Of a stretch of 64,000 nt of DNA, positions 27,387 to 37,354 are shown piece after piece. Origin of the DNA: Donghicola tyrosinivorans. GTDB lineage: Bacteria; Pseudomonadota; Alphaproteobacteria; Rhodobacterales; Rhodobacteraceae. The notes beneath the pieces are model-generated. The model ran no database searches. It worked only from the letters and a program-made list of their open reading frames with translations, and was not told the origin of the DNA. A program made the position numbers and the translations under genes. Position 1 is the stretch's first letter. The number at the start of each line of letters is the position of its first letter. The stretch is taken from positions 62,001 through 126,000 of the forward strand of contig NZ_PVTQ01000002.1 in assembly GCF_003003355.1 (NCBI RefSeq), in the 5' to 3' direction.

Positions 27387-27695
27387 ATGCAAGGCCAAAA
27401 TATTCGCATTCGGCTGAAGGCGTTTGACTACCGTGTGCTGGATGCCAGCACTCAGGAAATCGTCAACACCGCCAAGCGTACGGGCGCACAAGTGCGTGGC
27501 CCGATCCCGCTGCCGAACAAGATCGAGAAATTCACCGTTCTGCGTGGTCCCCACGTGAACAAGAAATCCCGTGACCAGTTCGAGATCCGCACGCACAAGC
27601 GTCTTCTCGACATCGTCGACCCGACCCCGCAGACCGTTGATGCTCTGATGAAGCTCGACCTGGCTGCAGGTGTTGACGTCGAGATCAAGGTATAA
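27387..27695 (+). CDS. rpsJ: 30S ribosomal protein S10 (NusE)
   Basis: 102 aa, normal length. It shows the head-domain fold and the conserved loop [27 protein letters not shown] (positions about 33-59, abbreviated family signature PLPTK-like). S10 also acts as NusE in antitermination by contacting NusG. It opens the S10 operon after a 150-base spacer from tuf; the rplC start follows 11 bases after its stop. Confidence 0.98.
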   Translation: MQGQNIRIRLKAFDYRVLDASTQEIVNTAKRTGAQVRGPIPLPNKIEKFTVLRGPHVNKKSRDQFEIRTHKRLLDIVDPTPQTVDALMKLDLAAGVDVEIKV

Positions 27696-27706
27696 GGGAG
27701 GCGACG

Positions 27707-28432
27707 ATGCGTTCTGGTATTATCGCCAAGAAACTGGGCATGACCCGTCTTTTCATGGAAGACGGCAAGCAGATTCCCGTAACCGTTCTTCAGCTGGACA
27801 GCCTGCAGGTTGTTGCTCAGCGTACCGTTGACCGCGATGGCTACACTGCCGTTCAGCTGGGTGCCGGTTCCGCGAAAGCAAAGCGCACCAGCCAGGCAAT
27901 GCGCGGCCACTTCGCTGCAGCAAACGTCGCGCCCAAGCGCAAGGTTTGCGAATTTCGCGTGAGCGAAGAGAACCTGATCGCTGTTGGCGAAGAAATCTCG
28001 GCAGAGCATTTCATCGCTGGCCAGAAAGTCGACGTGTCGGGCACTTCGATTGGTAAAGGCTTTGCCGGTGCCATGAAGCGTCACAACTTCGGCGGTCTGC
28101 GTGCATCGCACGGTGTATCGATCAGCCACCGTTCGCACGGTTCGACTGGTCAGTGTCAGGGTCCGGGCAAGGTTTTCAAAGGTAAGAAGATGGCAGGCCA
28201 CATGGGTGCCGTCCGCGTTACCACGCAGAACCTGGAAGTTGTCCGCACCGATGCAGACCGTGGTCTGATCATGGTGAAGGGCGCTGTTCCCGGCTCGAAA
28301 GGTGGCTGGGTCACCGTTAAAGACGCCGTGAAGAAAAAGATGCCCGAGGGTGTTCCGTTCCCCGCAGCTCTGAAAACCGCCGTAGCCGAAGCAGCACCTG
28401 CTGTAGAAGCTTCGGAAGGGGGTGAAGCATGA
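27707..28432 (+). CDS. rplC: 50S ribosomal protein L3
   Basis: 241 aa, about 30 residues longer than E. coli L3 because of an Ala/Glu-rich C-terminal tail ([17 protein letters not shown]). The central finger [20 protein letters not shown] reaches toward the peptidyl-transferase centre and holds the Gln that PrmB methylates in E. coli. The gene overlaps rplD by ATGA. Confidence 0.98.
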   Translation: MRSGIIAKKLGMTRLFMEDGKQIPVTVLQLDSLQVVAQRTVDRDGYTAVQLGAGSAKAKRTSQAMRGHFAAANVAPKRKVCEFRVSEENLIAVGEEISAEHFIAGQKVDVSGTSIGKGFAGAMKRHNFGGLRASHGVSISHRSHGSTGQCQGPGKVFKGKKMAGHMGAVRVTTQNLEVVRTDADRGLIMVKGAVPGSKGGWVTVKDAVKKKMPEGVPFPAALKTAVAEAAPAVEASEGGEA

Positions 28433-29043
28433 AATTTGATGTGATCAACCTCGACGCGGGTTCGGTCGGCACTCTGGATCTGGACGAAGCAATCTTCGGC
28501 CTGGAGCCCCGCGCTGACATCCTGCACCGTGTGGTTCGTTGGCAGCGTAACAACGCGCAGGCCGGCACCCACAAGGTGAAGACCCGCTCGGAAGTGTCGT
28601 ACTCGACCAAGAAGATCTACCGTCAGAAGGGTACCGGTGGTGCTCGTCACGGTTCGCGTAAAGCGCCGATCTTCCGCAAAGGTGGCATCTACAAGGGCCC
28701 GACCCCGCGTAGCCACGGTCACGACCTGCCCAAGAAGGTCCGCAAACTGGGTCTGATGCTGGCGCTGAGCGCGAAAGCAAAAGCCGGTGAGCTGGTCATC
28801 ATTGACTCGGCAGCAGTTGAAGGCAAAACCGCAGCTCTGGCCAAGCAGGTTAAGAACCTGGGCTGGAAGCGCGCTCTGCTGATCGACTCGACCGTGAACG
28901 AGGGCTTCGCCAAGGCAGCTGCCAACATCGAGGGTCTGGACGCTCTGCCGGCAATCGGCGCGAACGTCTATGACATCCTGAAGCGTGACACTCTGGTCCT
29001 GACCAAAGCGGGTGTCGAAGCACTGGAGGCTCGTCTGAAATGA
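28429..29043 (+). CDS. rplD: 50S ribosomal protein L4
   Basis: 204 aa. The basic extended loop that lines the exit tunnel is seen in [20 protein letters not shown] and the following [20 protein letters not shown]. In E. coli L4 is the repressor of the S10 operon at both transcription and translation levels; whether this holds here is not visible. ATGA overlaps couple it to rplC upstream and rplW downstream. Confidence 0.98.
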   Translation: MKFDVINLDAGSVGTLDLDEAIFGLEPRADILHRVVRWQRNNAQAGTHKVKTRSEVSYSTKKIYRQKGTGGARHGSRKAPIFRKGGIYKGPTPRSHGHDLPKKVRKLGLMLALSAKAKAGELVIIDSAAVEGKTAALAKQVKNLGWKRALLIDSTVNEGFAKAAANIEGLDALPAIGANVYDILKRDTLVLTKAGVEALEARLK

Positions 29044-29336
29044 GCGCGAAAGCAGCACACTACGATGTGATCCGTAAGCCGATCATCACCGAAAAGACCA
29101 CCATGGCGTCGGAAAACAACGCCGTTGTGTTCGAAGTGTCGATCGACGCGAACAAACCCACCATCAAAGAGGCCGTTGAGGCTCTGTTTGGTGTTAAGGT
29201 GAAGGCGGTTAACACCACCATCACCAAGGGTAAGACCAAGCGTTTCCGCGGCATCAACGGCCGTCGTAAGGACGTTAAGAAGGCGTATGTCACTCTCGAA
29301 GAGGGCAACACCATCGACGTCTCGACCGGCCTCTGA
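29040..29336 (+). CDS. rplW: 50S ribosomal protein L23
   Basis: 98 aa, beginning [20 protein letters not shown] and containing [23 protein letters not shown]23 sits at the tunnel exit and is the docking site for trigger factor and SRP. It starts at the ATGA overlap with rplD. Unusually, a strong terminator follows 22 bases after the stop, splitting the S10 operon here. Confidence 0.98.
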   Translation: MSAKAAHYDVIRKPIITEKTTMASENNAVVFEVSIDANKPTIKEAVEALFGVKVKAVNTTITKGKTKRFRGINGRRKDVKKAYVTLEEGNTIDVSTGL

Positions 29337-29358
29337 TTTAGCCGTACAGCGCATAAAG

Positions 29359-29388
29359 AAGGCCTCTGCATCCGCAGGGGCCTTTTTT
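29359..29388 (+). terminator. Rho-independent terminator between rplW and rplB
   Basis: Stem AAGGCCTCTGC (29359-29369) with GCAGGGGCCTT (one mismatch or G-T pair), ATCC loop, six T. It lies inside what is a continuous S10 operon in E. coli. Confidence 0.88.
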
Positions 29389-29622
29389 CTTTTGCGTGGG
29401 TGCTGATTGTGCGTCATGCTCAGGGTGTCCGGCGGGGTCTGCGCCAGGCAGATCCGATTGAATCGCCAAGGGGGCGTAAAACTGCGCTCCGCTCTATGGA
29501 CGACCCCATTCTTTTCTGGTACCCCGCTGCAATCTCACGGCCCCGGATTCGTTCCGGGGCCTGTGATTTATGTGAAATGGCCCTCATGGTGGGGGCCACA
29601 AAGCAAACGGAAGACAGTAACC
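29389..29622 (+). promoter_or_regulatory. rplB leader region
   Basis: 234 bases between the terminator and rplB, with no independent gene (an in-frame N-terminal extension of rplB runs through it but has no family match). It holds a strong hairpin GGCCCCGGA/TCCGGGGCC around 29539-29562 with no T-run. A promoter would be expected here because of the upstream terminator, but I see no convincing hexamers. Confidence 0.45.
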
Positions 29623-30465
29623 ATGGCACTCAAGTCGTACAAACCGACAACGCCTGGCCAGCGCGGGCTGGTTCTGATCGACCGTTCGGAGCTTTGGAAA
29701 GGTCGCCCGGTTAAGGCTCTCACTGAGGGTCTGACCAAAAACGGCGGCCGGAACAACACCGGACGGATCACCATGCGCCGCAAGGGCGGCGGGGCAAAGC
29801 GTCTCTACCGTATCGTGGACTTCAAGCGTCGTAAATTCGACGTAGCCGCGACCGTTGAGCGTATTGAATACGACCCCAACCGTACCGCGTTCATCGCCCT
29901 CATCCGTTATGAGGATGGCGAACAGGCCTACATCATCGCTCCCCAGCGCCTCAGCGTTGGCGATCAGGTGATCGCATCGGCGAAAGCCGACATTAAACCC
30001 GGTAACGCAATGCCCTTCTCGGGTCTGCCCATCGGTACCATCGTTCACAACATCGAGCTGAAGCCCGGCAAAGGCGGTCAGATCGCCCGCGCAGCAGGTG
30101 CATACGCTCAGTTTGTTGGTCGTGACGGTGGCTATGCCCAGATCCGCCTGTCGTCGGGCGAACTGCGCATGGTACGTCAGGAATGCATGGCAACTGTTGG
30201 CGCCGTGTCGAACCCCGACAACAGCAACCAGAACATCGGTAAAGCCGGCCGTAACCGCCACAAGGGCATTCGTCCCTCGGTTCGTGGTGTGGTTATGAAC
30301 CCGATCGACCACCCCCACGGTGGTGGTGAAGGTCGTACCTCGGGTGGTCGTCACCCTGTTACGCCCTGGGGTAAGCCCACCAAAGGTGCGCGCACCCGCA
30401 ACACCAACAAGGCGTCGCAGAAGCTTATCCTGCGTTCGCGTCACGCGAAGAAGAAGGGCCGCTAA
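29623..30465 (+). CDS. rplB: 50S ribosomal protein L2
   Basis: 280 aa starting at ATG 29623 ([17 protein letters not shown]), the family N-terminus. The peptidyl-transferase-proximal segment [20 protein letters not shown] with the critical His is intact. L2 is needed for subunit association. Because the preceding spacer holds a terminator, rplB may head its own transcript rplB-rpsS-rplV-rpsC-rplP. The next gene, rpsS, starts three bases after its stop. Confidence 0.98.
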   Translation: MALKSYKPTTPGQRGLVLIDRSELWKGRPVKALTEGLTKNGGRNNTGRITMRRKGGGAKRLYRIVDFKRRKFDVAATVERIEYDPNRTAFIALIRYEDGEQAYIIAPQRLSVGDQVIASAKADIKPGNAMPFSGLPIGTIVHNIELKPGKGGQIARAAGAYAQFVGRDGGYAQIRLSSGELRMVRQECMATVGAVSNPDNSNQNIGKAGRNRHKGIRPSVRGVVMNPIDHPHGGGEGRTSGGRHPVTPWGKPTKGARTRNTNKASQKLILRSRHAKKKGR

Positions 30466-30468
30466 TCG

Positions 30469-30750
30469 ATGGCACGTTCTGTATGGAAAGGGCCTTTTGT
30501 TGACGCATACGTCCTCAAGAAGGCTGCTGCAGCTCGGGATTCGGGCCGCAATAACGACGTTATCAAGATCTGGTCGCGTCGCTCGACGATCCTGCCCCAG
30601 TTCGTGGGTCTGACTTTTGGCGTGTACAACGGCCAGAAGCACGTTCCGGTAACCGTCACTGAAGAAATGATCGGCCAGAAGTTCGGTGAATACTCGCCGA
30701 CCCGTACCTACTACGGTCACGCGGCTGACAAAAAAGCGAAGCGGAAGTAA
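30469..30750 (+). CDS. rpsS: 30S ribosomal protein S19
   Basis: 93 aa; [19 protein letters not shown] and the signature [21 protein letters not shown] are present. S19 binds with S13 in the 30S head. The start lies three bases after the rplB stop, and rplV starts three bases after its own stop, so ribosome-binding sites fall inside the preceding genes. Confidence 0.98.
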   Translation: MARSVWKGPFVDAYVLKKAAAARDSGRNNDVIKIWSRRSTILPQFVGLTFGVYNGQKHVPVTVTEEMIGQKFGEYSPTRTYYGHAADKKAKRK

Positions 30751-30753
30751 GCC

Positions 30754-31134
30754 ATGGGTAAGGAAAAGAATCCCCGCCGCGTGGCGGACAACGAAGCAAT
30801 GGCAAAACTGCGCATGCTTCGCACCAGCCCGCAGAAGCTGAACCTCGTTGCTCAGCTAATCCGCGGCAAGAAGGTTGAAAAGGCTCTGGCCGACCTGACT
30901 TTCTCGAACAAGCGTGTCGCGATCGACGTGAAGAAATGCCTTCAGTCGGCCATCGCAAACGCCGAGAACAACCATGGTCTGGACGTTGACGAGCTGGTTG
31001 TTGCTGAAGCTTACGTTGGTAAGAACCTGATCATGAAGCGCGGTCGTCCCCGTGCCCGTGGTCGCTTTGGCAAGATCATGAAGCCGTTCTCGGAAATCAC
31101 CATCAAGGTCCGCCAGGTCGAGGAGCAAGCCTAA
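30754..31134 (+). CDS. rplV: 50S ribosomal protein L22
   Basis: 126 aa. The tunnel-constriction beta-hairpin is the basic stretch [20 protein letters not shown] near residues 96-115, the macrolide-resistance region. The N-terminal part [23 protein letters not shown] is typical. Its stop overlaps the rpsC start (TAATG). Confidence 0.98.
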   Translation: MGKEKNPRRVADNEAMAKLRMLRTSPQKLNLVAQLIRGKKVEKALADLTFSNKRVAIDVKKCLQSAIANAENNHGLDVDELVVAEAYVGKNLIMKRGRPRARGRFGKIMKPFSEITIKVRQVEEQA

Positions 31135-31841
31135 TGGGTAATAAAACTAACCCCATCGGTATGCGCGTTCAGGTGAACCGCACCTGGGACAGCCGCTGGT
31201 ACGCAGATTCGAAGGATTACGGTGATCTTCTTCTGGAAGACATCCGCATCCGTGAGTTCATCAAGGATGAGTGCAAGCAGGCGGGCATCGCTCGCGTGAT
31301 CATCGAACGTCCGCACAAGAAGTGCCGTGTGACCATTCACACCGCACGCCCCGGTGTTATCATCGGTAAGAAAGGTGCTGACATCGAGGTTCTGCGCAAG
31401 AAACTGGCGGCAATGACCGACAGCGAACTGCACCTGAACATCGTCGAAGTCCGCAAGCCCGAACTGGACGCACAGCTGGTTGCCGAGTCGATCGCTCAGC
31501 AGCTGGAACGCCGCGTTTCGTTCCGTCGCGCTCTGAAGCGTGCCGTTCAGAACGCCATGCGCATGGGCGCTGGCGGTATCCGCGTGAACATCGCGGGTCG
31601 TCTGGGTGGTGCTGAAATCGCGCGTACCGAATGGTACCGTGAAGGTCGTGTGCCCCTGCACACCCTGCGCGCCGACATCGACTATGCAACCGCCGAAGCG
31701 TCGACCCCCTACGGGATCATCGGCATCAAGGTGTTCATCTACAAAGGTGACATCATGGAGCACGATCCCCAGGCGCGCGACCGTAAGGCTCAGGAACTCC
31801 AGGATGGTCCCGCACCCCGTGGTGCCGGCAACCGTCGCTAA
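31134..31841 (+). CDS. rpsC: 30S ribosomal protein S3
   Basis: 235 aa. It contains the N-terminal KH domain with GxxG-type text [20 protein letters not shown] (about 74-93) and the C-terminal domain [21 protein letters not shown]3 lines the mRNA entry channel and has helicase activity with S4. Its start shares a base with the rplV stop and AAAGGAGGGA precedes the downstream rplP. Confidence 0.98.
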   Translation: MGNKTNPIGMRVQVNRTWDSRWYADSKDYGDLLLEDIRIREFIKDECKQAGIARVIIERPHKKCRVTIHTARPGVIIGKKGADIEVLRKKLAAMTDSELHLNIVEVRKPELDAQLVAESIAQQLERRVSFRRALKRAVQNAMRMGAGGIRVNIAGRLGGAEIARTEWYREGRVPLHTLRADIDYATAEASTPYGIIGIKVFIYKGDIMEHDPQARDRKAQELQDGPAPRGAGNRR

Positions 31842-31855
31842 AGGAGGGATGAAGA

Positions 31856-32269
31856 ATGCTTCAGCCTAAGCGTACAAAATTCCGCAAAATGTTCAAAGGC
31901 CGTATCCACGGTCAGGCAAAAGGCGGTTCGGACCTGAACTTCGGTACCTACGGCCTCAAAGCCGTTGAGCCCGAGCGTATCACTGCCCGTCAGATCGAAG
32001 CTGCGCGTCGTGCGATGACCCGTCACATGAAGCGTCAGGGTCGCGTCTGGATCCGTATCTTCCCGGATGTACCCGTCACCGCAAAGCCCATCGAAGTTCG
32101 TATGGGTAAAGGTAAGGGTTCGGTTGACCGTTGGACCGCAAAGGTCAAACCCGGCCGTATCATGTTCGAGATCGACGGTGTTGACGAAGCGATCGCACAA
32201 GAGGCTCTGCGCCTTGCTGCGATGAAGCTGCCGATCAAAACCCGCGTTGTGGTCCGCGAGGACTGGTAA
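31856..32269 (+). CDS. rplP: 50S ribosomal protein L16
   Basis: 137 aa, normal length, opening [17 protein letters not shown]16 helps position tRNA in the A site. The loop [17 protein letters not shown] keeps the arginine (Arg82 here) that is hydroxylated by the oxygenase YcfD/RoxA in E. coli L16 (Arg81). This matters because the next gene, on the opposite strand, is a 2-oxoglutarate/Fe(II) oxygenase. A terminator follows 40 bases after the stop. Confidence 0.98.
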   Translation: MLQPKRTKFRKMFKGRIHGQAKGGSDLNFGTYGLKAVEPERITARQIEAARRAMTRHMKRQGRVWIRIFPDVPVTAKPIEVRMGKGKGSVDRWTAKVKPGRIMFEIDGVDEAIAQEALRLAAMKLPIKTRVVVREDW

Positions 32270-32308
32270 TCGGGTTGCGATCCTAGTGTCGCACTTCGAA
32301 GAATTGAG

Positions 32309-32335
32309 AAACCCCCGCCATTGGCGGGGGTTTTT
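32309..32335 (+). terminator. Rho-independent terminator after rplP
   Basis: Stem AACCCCCGCC (32310-32319) with GGCGGGGGTT, 3-base loop, and TTTTT. It ends the first half of the S10 cluster. A second GC-rich hairpin CCCCGTCC/GGACGGGG follows at about 32343-32362. Confidence 0.92.
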
Positions 32336-32371
32336 CTTTGGCCCCGTCCCCCGTGGACGGGGAACTCTGCA

Positions 32372-32404
32372 AAGAAAAAGGCCGATGCGGATGCATCGGC
32401 CTTT
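32372..32404 (-). terminator. Terminator of the reverse-strand oxygenase gene
   Basis: Perfect 12-bp stem AAAGGCCGATGC (32377-32388) with GCATCGGCCTTT (32393-32404). On the reverse strand it is followed by a T-rich run (CTTTTTCTTT), so it serves the oxygenase gene reading leftward. Confidence 0.85.
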
Positions 32405-32429
32405 GGCGTGTGTGGCAGGGTAGGGGGGC

Positions 32430-33050
32430 TTATTCCCACTTGTAGTTGAAGCTGACCGAGATGCGGTCGTCCTCGGCCATATTCATCGGCACCTCATGGC
32501 GCAGCCAGCTTTCCCAAAGCAGTACGTCGCCTACTTCGGGGGCGCGGTAGACGAAGGTTTTCAACTCTTCACGGCAGCCCTTCTTGCGGATCGGCGAGGC
32601 CATCATCATCGGATGACGAGGGTCCTCGTATTTGATCGCTCGGGCGCCCTCGGGCATGTAGACGTAGGTCGTCCCGCTGATCACCGAATGGGGGTGGATG
32701 TGCGACGTGTGGATGCCGCCCTCGGGCAGGATGTTGATCCAGATGTCTTCCAGCACCAGCTTCTTGTCACCCAGATCAAATTCCAGATCTTCGGCGAAGG
32801 CCGCGACGTGGGCATCCAGCGCCTTGACCACATCCGCAAAGATGGGCGAGCGCCATGGCAGGTCGGTCAATGATGCATAGCTGGTGTAACCCGGATAGCC
32901 GTTCTCCTCGCACCAGTCCTGACCGGCCTCATCGTCCTCGGCGATAGCAAGGCACGAGTTCTCCAGCTCTTCGGCGTCGATGGCGGGGCCATGCTCGGAC
33001 AGTTTCGCCTCATAAAGGCGGGTGGCGAACAGGGATGAAATCTTGGGCAT
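32430..33050 (-). CDS. 2-oxoglutarate/Fe(II)-dependent oxygenase, TIGR02466-like
   Basis: 206 aa from the ATG at 33050, which has AGAGGAC upstream on the reverse strand; an in-frame extension to 33239 has no support. It looks like the TIGR02466 family of putative 2OG-Fe oxygenases: a His-rich metal-binding strand [20 protein letters not shown] (His114, 117, 119, 121), the distal ligand in WLRHEVPMN (His185) and the 2OG-binding arginine in [11 protein letters not shown] (Arg196). I do not see a standard HxD pair, so the exact metal ligands are uncertain. It lies reversed between rplP and rpmC with its own terminator, an odd place in a ribosomal cluster. Substrate unknown; modification of a ribosomal protein is a hypothesis only. 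Confidence 0.8.
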   Translation of the reverse strand: MPKISSLFATRLYEAKLSEHGPAIDAEELENSCLAIAEDDEAGQDWCEENGYPGYTSYASLTDLPWRSPIFADVVKALDAHVAAFAEDLEFDLGDKKLVLEDIWINILPEGGIHTSHIHPHSVISGTTYVYMPEGARAIKYEDPRHPMMMASPIRKKGCREELKTFVYRAPEVGDVLLWESWLRHEVPMNMAEDDRISVSFNYKWE

Positions 33051-33354
33051 GACGTCCTCTTTTCTGTTGGGCGCGTCTCTAGGATTGATGGGGTTGTCTT
33101 CACCCCAAATCTTTTGTTGCGCAAGGGGTCCGGGCGTGGTTTCGTTATAGGGTAAGCCGATGAAAACCACCGTTTCGGAATGGTCTTTGAAAACCTCGGG
33201 TTTTTTCGAGGAATCGGTTGCCTTCCCCTCAAGCGACATGTATTGGAACCCATCCCGCGCTTCGTGCGCGGGGTTTTGTGTTCCCTAAACGAACCTCCAC
33301 CGGATCACGGGTTACCCATAAGGGCCCGCCGGTGATGTTGAAAAGGATAAGGCG
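33051..33354. promoter_or_regulatory. Divergent control region between oxygenase and rpmC
   Basis: 304 bases without a credible gene. It must hold the promoters of the oxygenase (leftward) and of rpmC-rpsQ-rplN onward (rightward), since rplP is terminated upstream. A hairpin CCCGCGC/GCGCGGG followed by GTTTTG lies at 33254-33277. I find no confident promoter hexamers. Confidence 0.45.
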
Positions 33355-33558
33355 ATGAACGCCCAAGAACTACGTGGCAAGACGCCCGACCAGCTCCGTG
33401 AGGACCTGTCGGCTCTTAAGAAAGAAGCCTTCAACCTGCGCTTCCAGCAGGCCACCGGCCAAATCGAAAACACCGCACGTATGCGTCAGGTTAAGCGCGA
33501 TGCAGCGCGAGTCCTGACCGTCCTGAACGAAAAGGCCGCGCAAGCGGCTGCTGAATAA
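33355..33558 (+). CDS. rpmC: 50S ribosomal protein L29
   Basis: 67 aa, two-helix protein near the tunnel exit, with the signature [22 protein letters not shown]. It restarts the ribosomal-protein run after the oxygenase insertion, behind AAAAGGATAAGG. rpsQ follows after 15 bases. Confidence 0.97.
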   Translation: MNAQELRGKTPDQLREDLSALKKEAFNLRFQQATGQIENTARMRQVKRDAARVLTVLNEKAAQAAAE

Positions 33559-33573
33559 GCGGAGGCCTGAAGA

Positions 33574-33807
33574 ATGCCCAAACGTATCCTGCAAGGCACC
33601 GTGACCAGCGACGCGAACGAGCAGACTGTTACCGTTCGTGTTGAACGTCGTTTTAAGCACCCGCTGCTGAACAAAACGATCAAGAAGTCGAAGAAGTACC
33701 GCGCACACGACGCAGACAACGCCTACAAAGTTGGCGATGCTGTCCGCATCATCGAATGCGCGCCCTATTCGAAAACCAAGCGTTGGGAAGTTCTGGCGAA
33801 AGCCTGA
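33574..33807 (+). CDS. rpsQ: 30S ribosomal protein S17
   Basis: 77 aa OB-fold protein that binds early to 16S helix 11 and stabilises the body. Landmarks are [41 protein letters not shown] and [24 protein letters not shown] precedes the ATG. Confidence 0.97.
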   Translation: MPKRILQGTVTSDANEQTVTVRVERRFKHPLLNKTIKKSKKYRAHDADNAYKVGDAVRIIECAPYSKTKRWEVLAKA

Positions 33808-33872
33808 GCCCAACTGAGCGAAACCCTGGGGGTTAAGGCCCTCAAGCCTCCCCAAAGGTCCGGAGAAACCAA

Positions 33873-34241
33873 ATGATCCAGATGCAAACCAATCTGGATG
33901 TCGCTGATAACTCGGGCGCACGCCGAGTTCAGTGCATCAAGGTCCTCGGCGGCTCCAAGCGCAAGTACGCTTCGGTTGGCGACATCATCGTGGTGTCCGT
34001 CAAAGAAGCGATCCCGCGTGGCCGTGTTAAGAAAGGTGACGTCCGTAAGGCAGTCGTCGTTCGTACCGCCAAGGAAGTCCGTCGCGAAGATGGTACCGCC
34101 ATCCGCTTCGATCGTAACGCTGCAGTGATCCTCAACAACAACGGTGAGCCTGTTGGCACCCGTATTTTTGGCCCCGTCGTTCGCGAACTGCGCGCCAAAA
34201 ACTTCATGAAGATCATCTCGCTTGCCCCGGAGGTGCTGTAA
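33873..34241 (+). CDS. rplN: 50S ribosomal protein L14
   Basis: 122 aa. It begins [20 protein letters not shown] and has the family signature [21 protein letters not shown]14 forms intersubunit bridges B5 and B8. The stop shares a base with the rplX start (TAATG). Confidence 0.98.
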   Translation: MIQMQTNLDVADNSGARRVQCIKVLGGSKRKYASVGDIIVVSVKEAIPRGRVKKGDVRKAVVVRTAKEVRREDGTAIRFDRNAAVILNNNGEPVGTRIFGPVVRELRAKNFMKIISLAPEVL

Positions 34242-34555
34242 TGGCTGCTAAACTCCGCAAAGGTGATAAGGTCATCGTTCTTGCCGGTAAGGACAAGGGC
34301 AAAGAAGGCACCATCACTTCGGTAGACCCCAAAGCGGGCAAAGCCGTAGTTGAAGGCGTCAACATGGCCATCCGTCACACTCGTCAGAGCCAGACCAGCC
34401 AAGGCGGCCGTCTGCCCAAAGCTCTGCCGATCGACCTGTCGAACATCGCTTTGGTTGACCCCAAAGAAGGTGGCGCGACTCGCGTTGGCTTCCGCATGGA
34501 AGGCGACAAGAAGGTCCGTTTTGCCAAGAAATCGGGGGAAGTGATCGATGCTTGA
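34241..34555 (+). CDS. rplX: 50S ribosomal protein L24
   Basis: 104 aa. The KOW motif is seen in [20 protein letters not shown] (residues 4-23). L24 starts large-subunit assembly. In E. coli L14 and L24 head the spc operon. It overlaps rplE by eight bases (ATG of rplE at 34548). Confidence 0.98.
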   Translation: MAAKLRKGDKVIVLAGKDKGKEGTITSVDPKAGKAVVEGVNMAIRHTRQSQTSQGGRLPKALPIDLSNIALVDPKEGGATRVGFRMEGDKKVRFAKKSGEVIDA

Positions 34556-35108
34556 TAACGCAAACTACACCCCGCGTCTGAAGGCTCAGTACCGCGAAAC
34601 CATCAAAGCCGCTCTCATGGAAGAGTTTGGCTACAAGAACGTGATGCAGCTGCCCAAGCTGGACAAGATCGTTCTGAACATCGGCGCTGGCGCCGAGTCG
34701 GTTCGCGATTCCAAGAAAGCCAAGTCGGCTCAGGAAGACCTGTCGAAGATCGCAGGTCAGCAAGCTGTCATCACCAAAGCGAAGAAGTCGATTGCAGGCT
34801 TCCGCGTTCGTGAAGGCATGCCCCTGGGTACCAAAGTCACCCTGCGTGGCGACCGGATGTATGAATTCCTGGACCGTCTGATCACCATCGCGATGCCCCG
34901 CATCCGCGACTTCCGTGGTGTGAAGCCGTCGTTCGATGGTCGTGGCAACTTTGCCATGGGCCTGAAGGAACACATCGTATTCCCTGAAATCGATTTCGAC
35001 AAAGTCGACGAAGTCTGGGGTATGGACATCATCATCTGCACCACTGCGAAAACTGACGGTGAAGCGAAGGCGCTGCTGAAGCACTTCAACGTACCGTTCA
35101 ACGCGTAA
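34548..35108 (+). CDS. rplE: 50S ribosomal protein L5
   Basis: 186 aa with [22 protein letters not shown] near the start and [23 protein letters not shown] near the end. L5 carries 5S rRNA and bridges to S13. The start lies inside the end of rplX, so the two are translationally coupled. Confidence 0.98.
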   Translation: MLDNANYTPRLKAQYRETIKAALMEEFGYKNVMQLPKLDKIVLNIGAGAESVRDSKKAKSAQEDLSKIAGQQAVITKAKKSIAGFRVREGMPLGTKVTLRGDRMYEFLDRLITIAMPRIRDFRGVKPSFDGRGNFAMGLKEHIVFPEIDFDKVDEVWGMDIIICTTAKTDGEAKALLKHFNVPFNA

Positions 35109-35125
35109 TCGCGAAAGGGTAAGAC

Positions 35126-35431
35126 ATGGCTAAGAAAGCAATGATCGAACGCGAGAAGAAGCGTGAACGCCTGGTCGCGAAATACGCAGCCAAGCGCGCC
35201 GCTCTGAAAGAGATCGCGAATGACGAAAGCAAGTCGATGGAAGAGCGTTTCAAAGCGCGTCTGCAACTTGCAAAACTGCCGCGCAACAGCTCGGCAACCC
35301 GTCTGCACAACCGCTGCCAGCTGACTGGTCGTCCCCACGCTTACTACCGTAAGCTGAAGGTCAGCCGTATCATGCTGCGCGAACTGGGCTCCAATGGTCA
35401 GGCCCCCGGCCTGGTGAAGTCGAGCTGGTAA
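35126..35431 (+). CDS. rpsN: 30S ribosomal protein S14, zinc-independent form
   Basis: 101 aa, the long form without the CxxC zinc ribbon (only one Cys is present, in [18 protein letters not shown]). The family end KSSW is present. The C-minus form does not need zinc, so no zinc-regulated paralogue is implied by this locus. Confidence 0.97.
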   Translation: MAKKAMIEREKKRERLVAKYAAKRAALKEIANDESKSMEERFKARLQLAKLPRNSSATRLHNRCQLTGRPHAYYRKLKVSRIMLRELGSNGQAPGLVKSSW

Positions 35432-35444
35432 GAGGAGATATAAG

Positions 35445-35837
35445 ATGAACGATCCTCTCGGCGATATGCTCACCCGGATCCGCAACTCGCAACTGCGTGG
35501 CAAGTCGACTGTTTCGACCCCCGCTTCGAAGCTGCGCGTATGGGTTCTGGATGTCCTTCTGGATGAAGGCTACATCCGTGGCTACGAGAAAACCACCGAT
35601 GACCAGGGCCACCCGGCACTGGAAATCTCTCTGAAGTACTACGAAGGCGCTCCTGTGATCCGCGAGATCAAGCGTGTGTCGAAGCCCGGTCGTCGCGTCT
35701 ACATGGGCGCGAAAGAGATCCCCGAAGTCCGTCAGGGCCTGGGTGTTTCGATCGTTTCGACTCCCAAGGGCGTTATGTCGGACGCAGCTGCACGTCACGC
35801 CAATGTTGGCGGCGAAGTGCTCTGCACCGTGTTCTAA
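35445..35837 (+). CDS. rpsH: 30S ribosomal protein S8
   Basis: 130 aa, starting [20 protein letters not shown] and ending GGEVLCTVF with the signature [20 protein letters not shown]. In E. coli S8 represses the spc operon by binding the rplE mRNA. AGAGGAGA precedes the ATG. Confidence 0.98.
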   Translation: MNDPLGDMLTRIRNSQLRGKSTVSTPASKLRVWVLDVLLDEGYIRGYEKTTDDQGHPALEISLKYYEGAPVIREIKRVSKPGRRVYMGAKEIPEVRQGLGVSIVSTPKGVMSDAAARHANVGGEVLCTVF

Positions 35838-35849
35838 GGAGGTCTGGTA

Positions 35850-36383
35850 ATGTCTCGTATTGGCAAGAAACCGGTTGAACTGCCCGCAGGCGTCACCGCG
35901 TCGCTGTCGGGCCAGACCATCGAAGTTAAGGGTCCCAAGGGCACCCTCAGCTTCTCGGCTACCGATGATGTCACCATCACCATCGACGGCAACACCGTCA
36001 CTGTTGATCCCCGCGGCTCTTCGAAGCGCGCGCGTCAGCAGTGGGGCATGAGCCGCTCGATGATTGCAAACCTGGTTACCGGCGTGACCGAGGGCTTCAA
36101 AAAAGAGCTCGATATCGTCGGCGTTGGTTACCGTGCTAGCGCACAGGGCAACTCGATCAAGCTGAACCTCGGCTTGTCGCACGATGTTGACTTCCCCGTG
36201 CCCGCAGGTGTGACCGTAACCACTCCGAAGCCCACCGAGATCATCCTGGAAGGGATCGATGCTCAACTTGTTGGTGAAACCGCTGCGAAGATTCGCGAGT
36301 GGCGTCGTCCCGAGCCCTATAAGGGTAAAGGCATTCGCTACCGCGGCGAATATATCTTCCAGAAGGAAGGCAAGAAGAAGTAA
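35850..36383 (+). CDS. rplF: 50S ribosomal protein L6
   Basis: 177 aa with two repeated alpha/beta domains. Landmarks are [15 protein letters not shown] and the C-terminal signature [18 protein letters not shown], which lies near the factor-binding site. AGGAGG is close to the ATG. Confidence 0.98.
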   Translation: MSRIGKKPVELPAGVTASLSGQTIEVKGPKGTLSFSATDDVTITIDGNTVTVDPRGSSKRARQQWGMSRSMIANLVTGVTEGFKKELDIVGVGYRASAQGNSIKLNLGLSHDVDFPVPAGVTVTTPKPTEIILEGIDAQLVGETAAKIREWRRPEPYKGKGIRYRGEYIFQKEGKKK

Positions 36384-36394
36384 GGACGCGAAAG

Positions 36395-36754
36395 ATGGCA
36401 AACAGCAAACGTACCCTGTTTCTGAAGCGTCGCCAGCGCGTTCGGAACAAACTGCGGAAAATGGCCAATGGCCGTGCCCGCCTCTCGGTCTATCGTTCGA
36501 ACAAGAACATCAGCGTTCAGCTGATCGACGACGTTCAGGGCGTGACCATCGCCGCCGCTTCGAGCCAGGAAAAAGTCCTGGGTCTTGCCGGCAAGAACAA
36601 CCAGGAAGCCGCCGCCAAGGTGGGTGCCCTTATCGCCGAGCGCGCGAAAGCCGCCGGTGTGGAAGACTGCTACTTCGATCGTGGTGGCTACCTCTTCCAT
36701 GGCACCATCAAGGCGCTGGCCGATGCCGCCCGCGAAGGCGGTCTGAAGTTCTAA
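36395..36754 (+). CDS. rplR: 50S ribosomal protein L18
   Basis: 119 aa; a basic N-terminus ([18 protein letters not shown]) that binds 5S rRNA and the conserved [18 protein letters not shown] and [19 protein letters not shown]. Located 11 bases after rplF and 12 bases before rpsE. Confidence 0.98.
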   Translation: MANSKRTLFLKRRQRVRNKLRKMANGRARLSVYRSNKNISVQLIDDVQGVTIAAASSQEKVLGLAGKNNQEAAAKVGALIAERAKAAGVEDCYFDRGGYLFHGTIKALADAAREGGLKF

Positions 36755-36766
36755 GGAGTAGACGAT

Positions 36767-37342
36767 ATGGCAGAACGTGAAAACCGCCGGGACCGCCGCG
36801 CTGAGCGCGAGGAAACCCCGGAATTCGCCGATCGTCTGGTGGCGATCAACCGTGTGTCGAAAACCGTTAAGGGTGGTAAGCGCTTTGGCTTCGCTGCTCT
36901 GGTGGTTGTCGGCGATCAGAAAGGCCGCGTAGGCTTCGGCAAGGGTAAAGCGAAAGAAGTACCCGAGGCGATCCGCAAGGCCACTGAGCAAGCAAAGCGC
37001 AAGATGATCCGCGTGCCGCTGCGTGAAGGTCGTACCCTTCACCACGACATCGAAGGTCGTCACGGTGCGGGCCGCGTAATCATGCGCACCGCTCCTCAGG
37101 GTACCGGTATCATCGCCGGTGGTCCGATGCGCGCTGTGTTCGAGATGCTGGGTGTTCAGGACGTTGTTGCGAAGTCGATCGGCTCGCAGAACCCCTACAA
37201 CATGATCCGTGCAACTCTCGATGCTCTGAGCCTCGAAGCTTCGCCCCGTCAGGTGGCACAGCGTCGTGGCAAGAAGGTCGCAGACATCCTGCACAAGTAT
37301 GACGACGTGGCTGCGGAAGCAGACGCTGCGGCAGAAGCGTAA
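36767..37342 (+). CDS. rpsE: 30S ribosomal protein S5
   Basis: 191 aa, longer than the E. coli protein (167 aa) because of a charged N-terminal extension ([20 protein letters not shown]) and an Ala/Glu/Asp C-terminal tail. The core signature [20 protein letters not shown] and the loop linked to spectinomycin resistance and ram mutations ([17 protein letters not shown]) are unaltered. GGAG precedes the ATG. Confidence 0.98.
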   Translation: MAERENRRDRRAEREETPEFADRLVAINRVSKTVKGGKRFGFAALVVVGDQKGRVGFGKGKAKEVPEAIRKATEQAKRKMIRVPLREGRTLHHDIEGRHGAGRVIMRTAPQGTGIIAGGPMRAVFEMLGVQDVVAKSIGSQNPYNMIRATLDALSLEASPRQVAQRRGKKVADILHKYDDVAAEADAAAEA

Positions 37343-37354
37343 GGAGCCTGAACC

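Noticed and set aside
29407-29622. N-terminal extension of rplB
   Set aside because: The frame is open, but the 72 residues have no L2 homology and run through a hairpin; the ATG at 29623 gives the family N-terminus.
33051-33239. 63-residue N-terminal extension of the oxygenase
   Set aside because: A good ribosome-binding site precedes the internal ATG at 33050, and the extension is low in conservation-like features.
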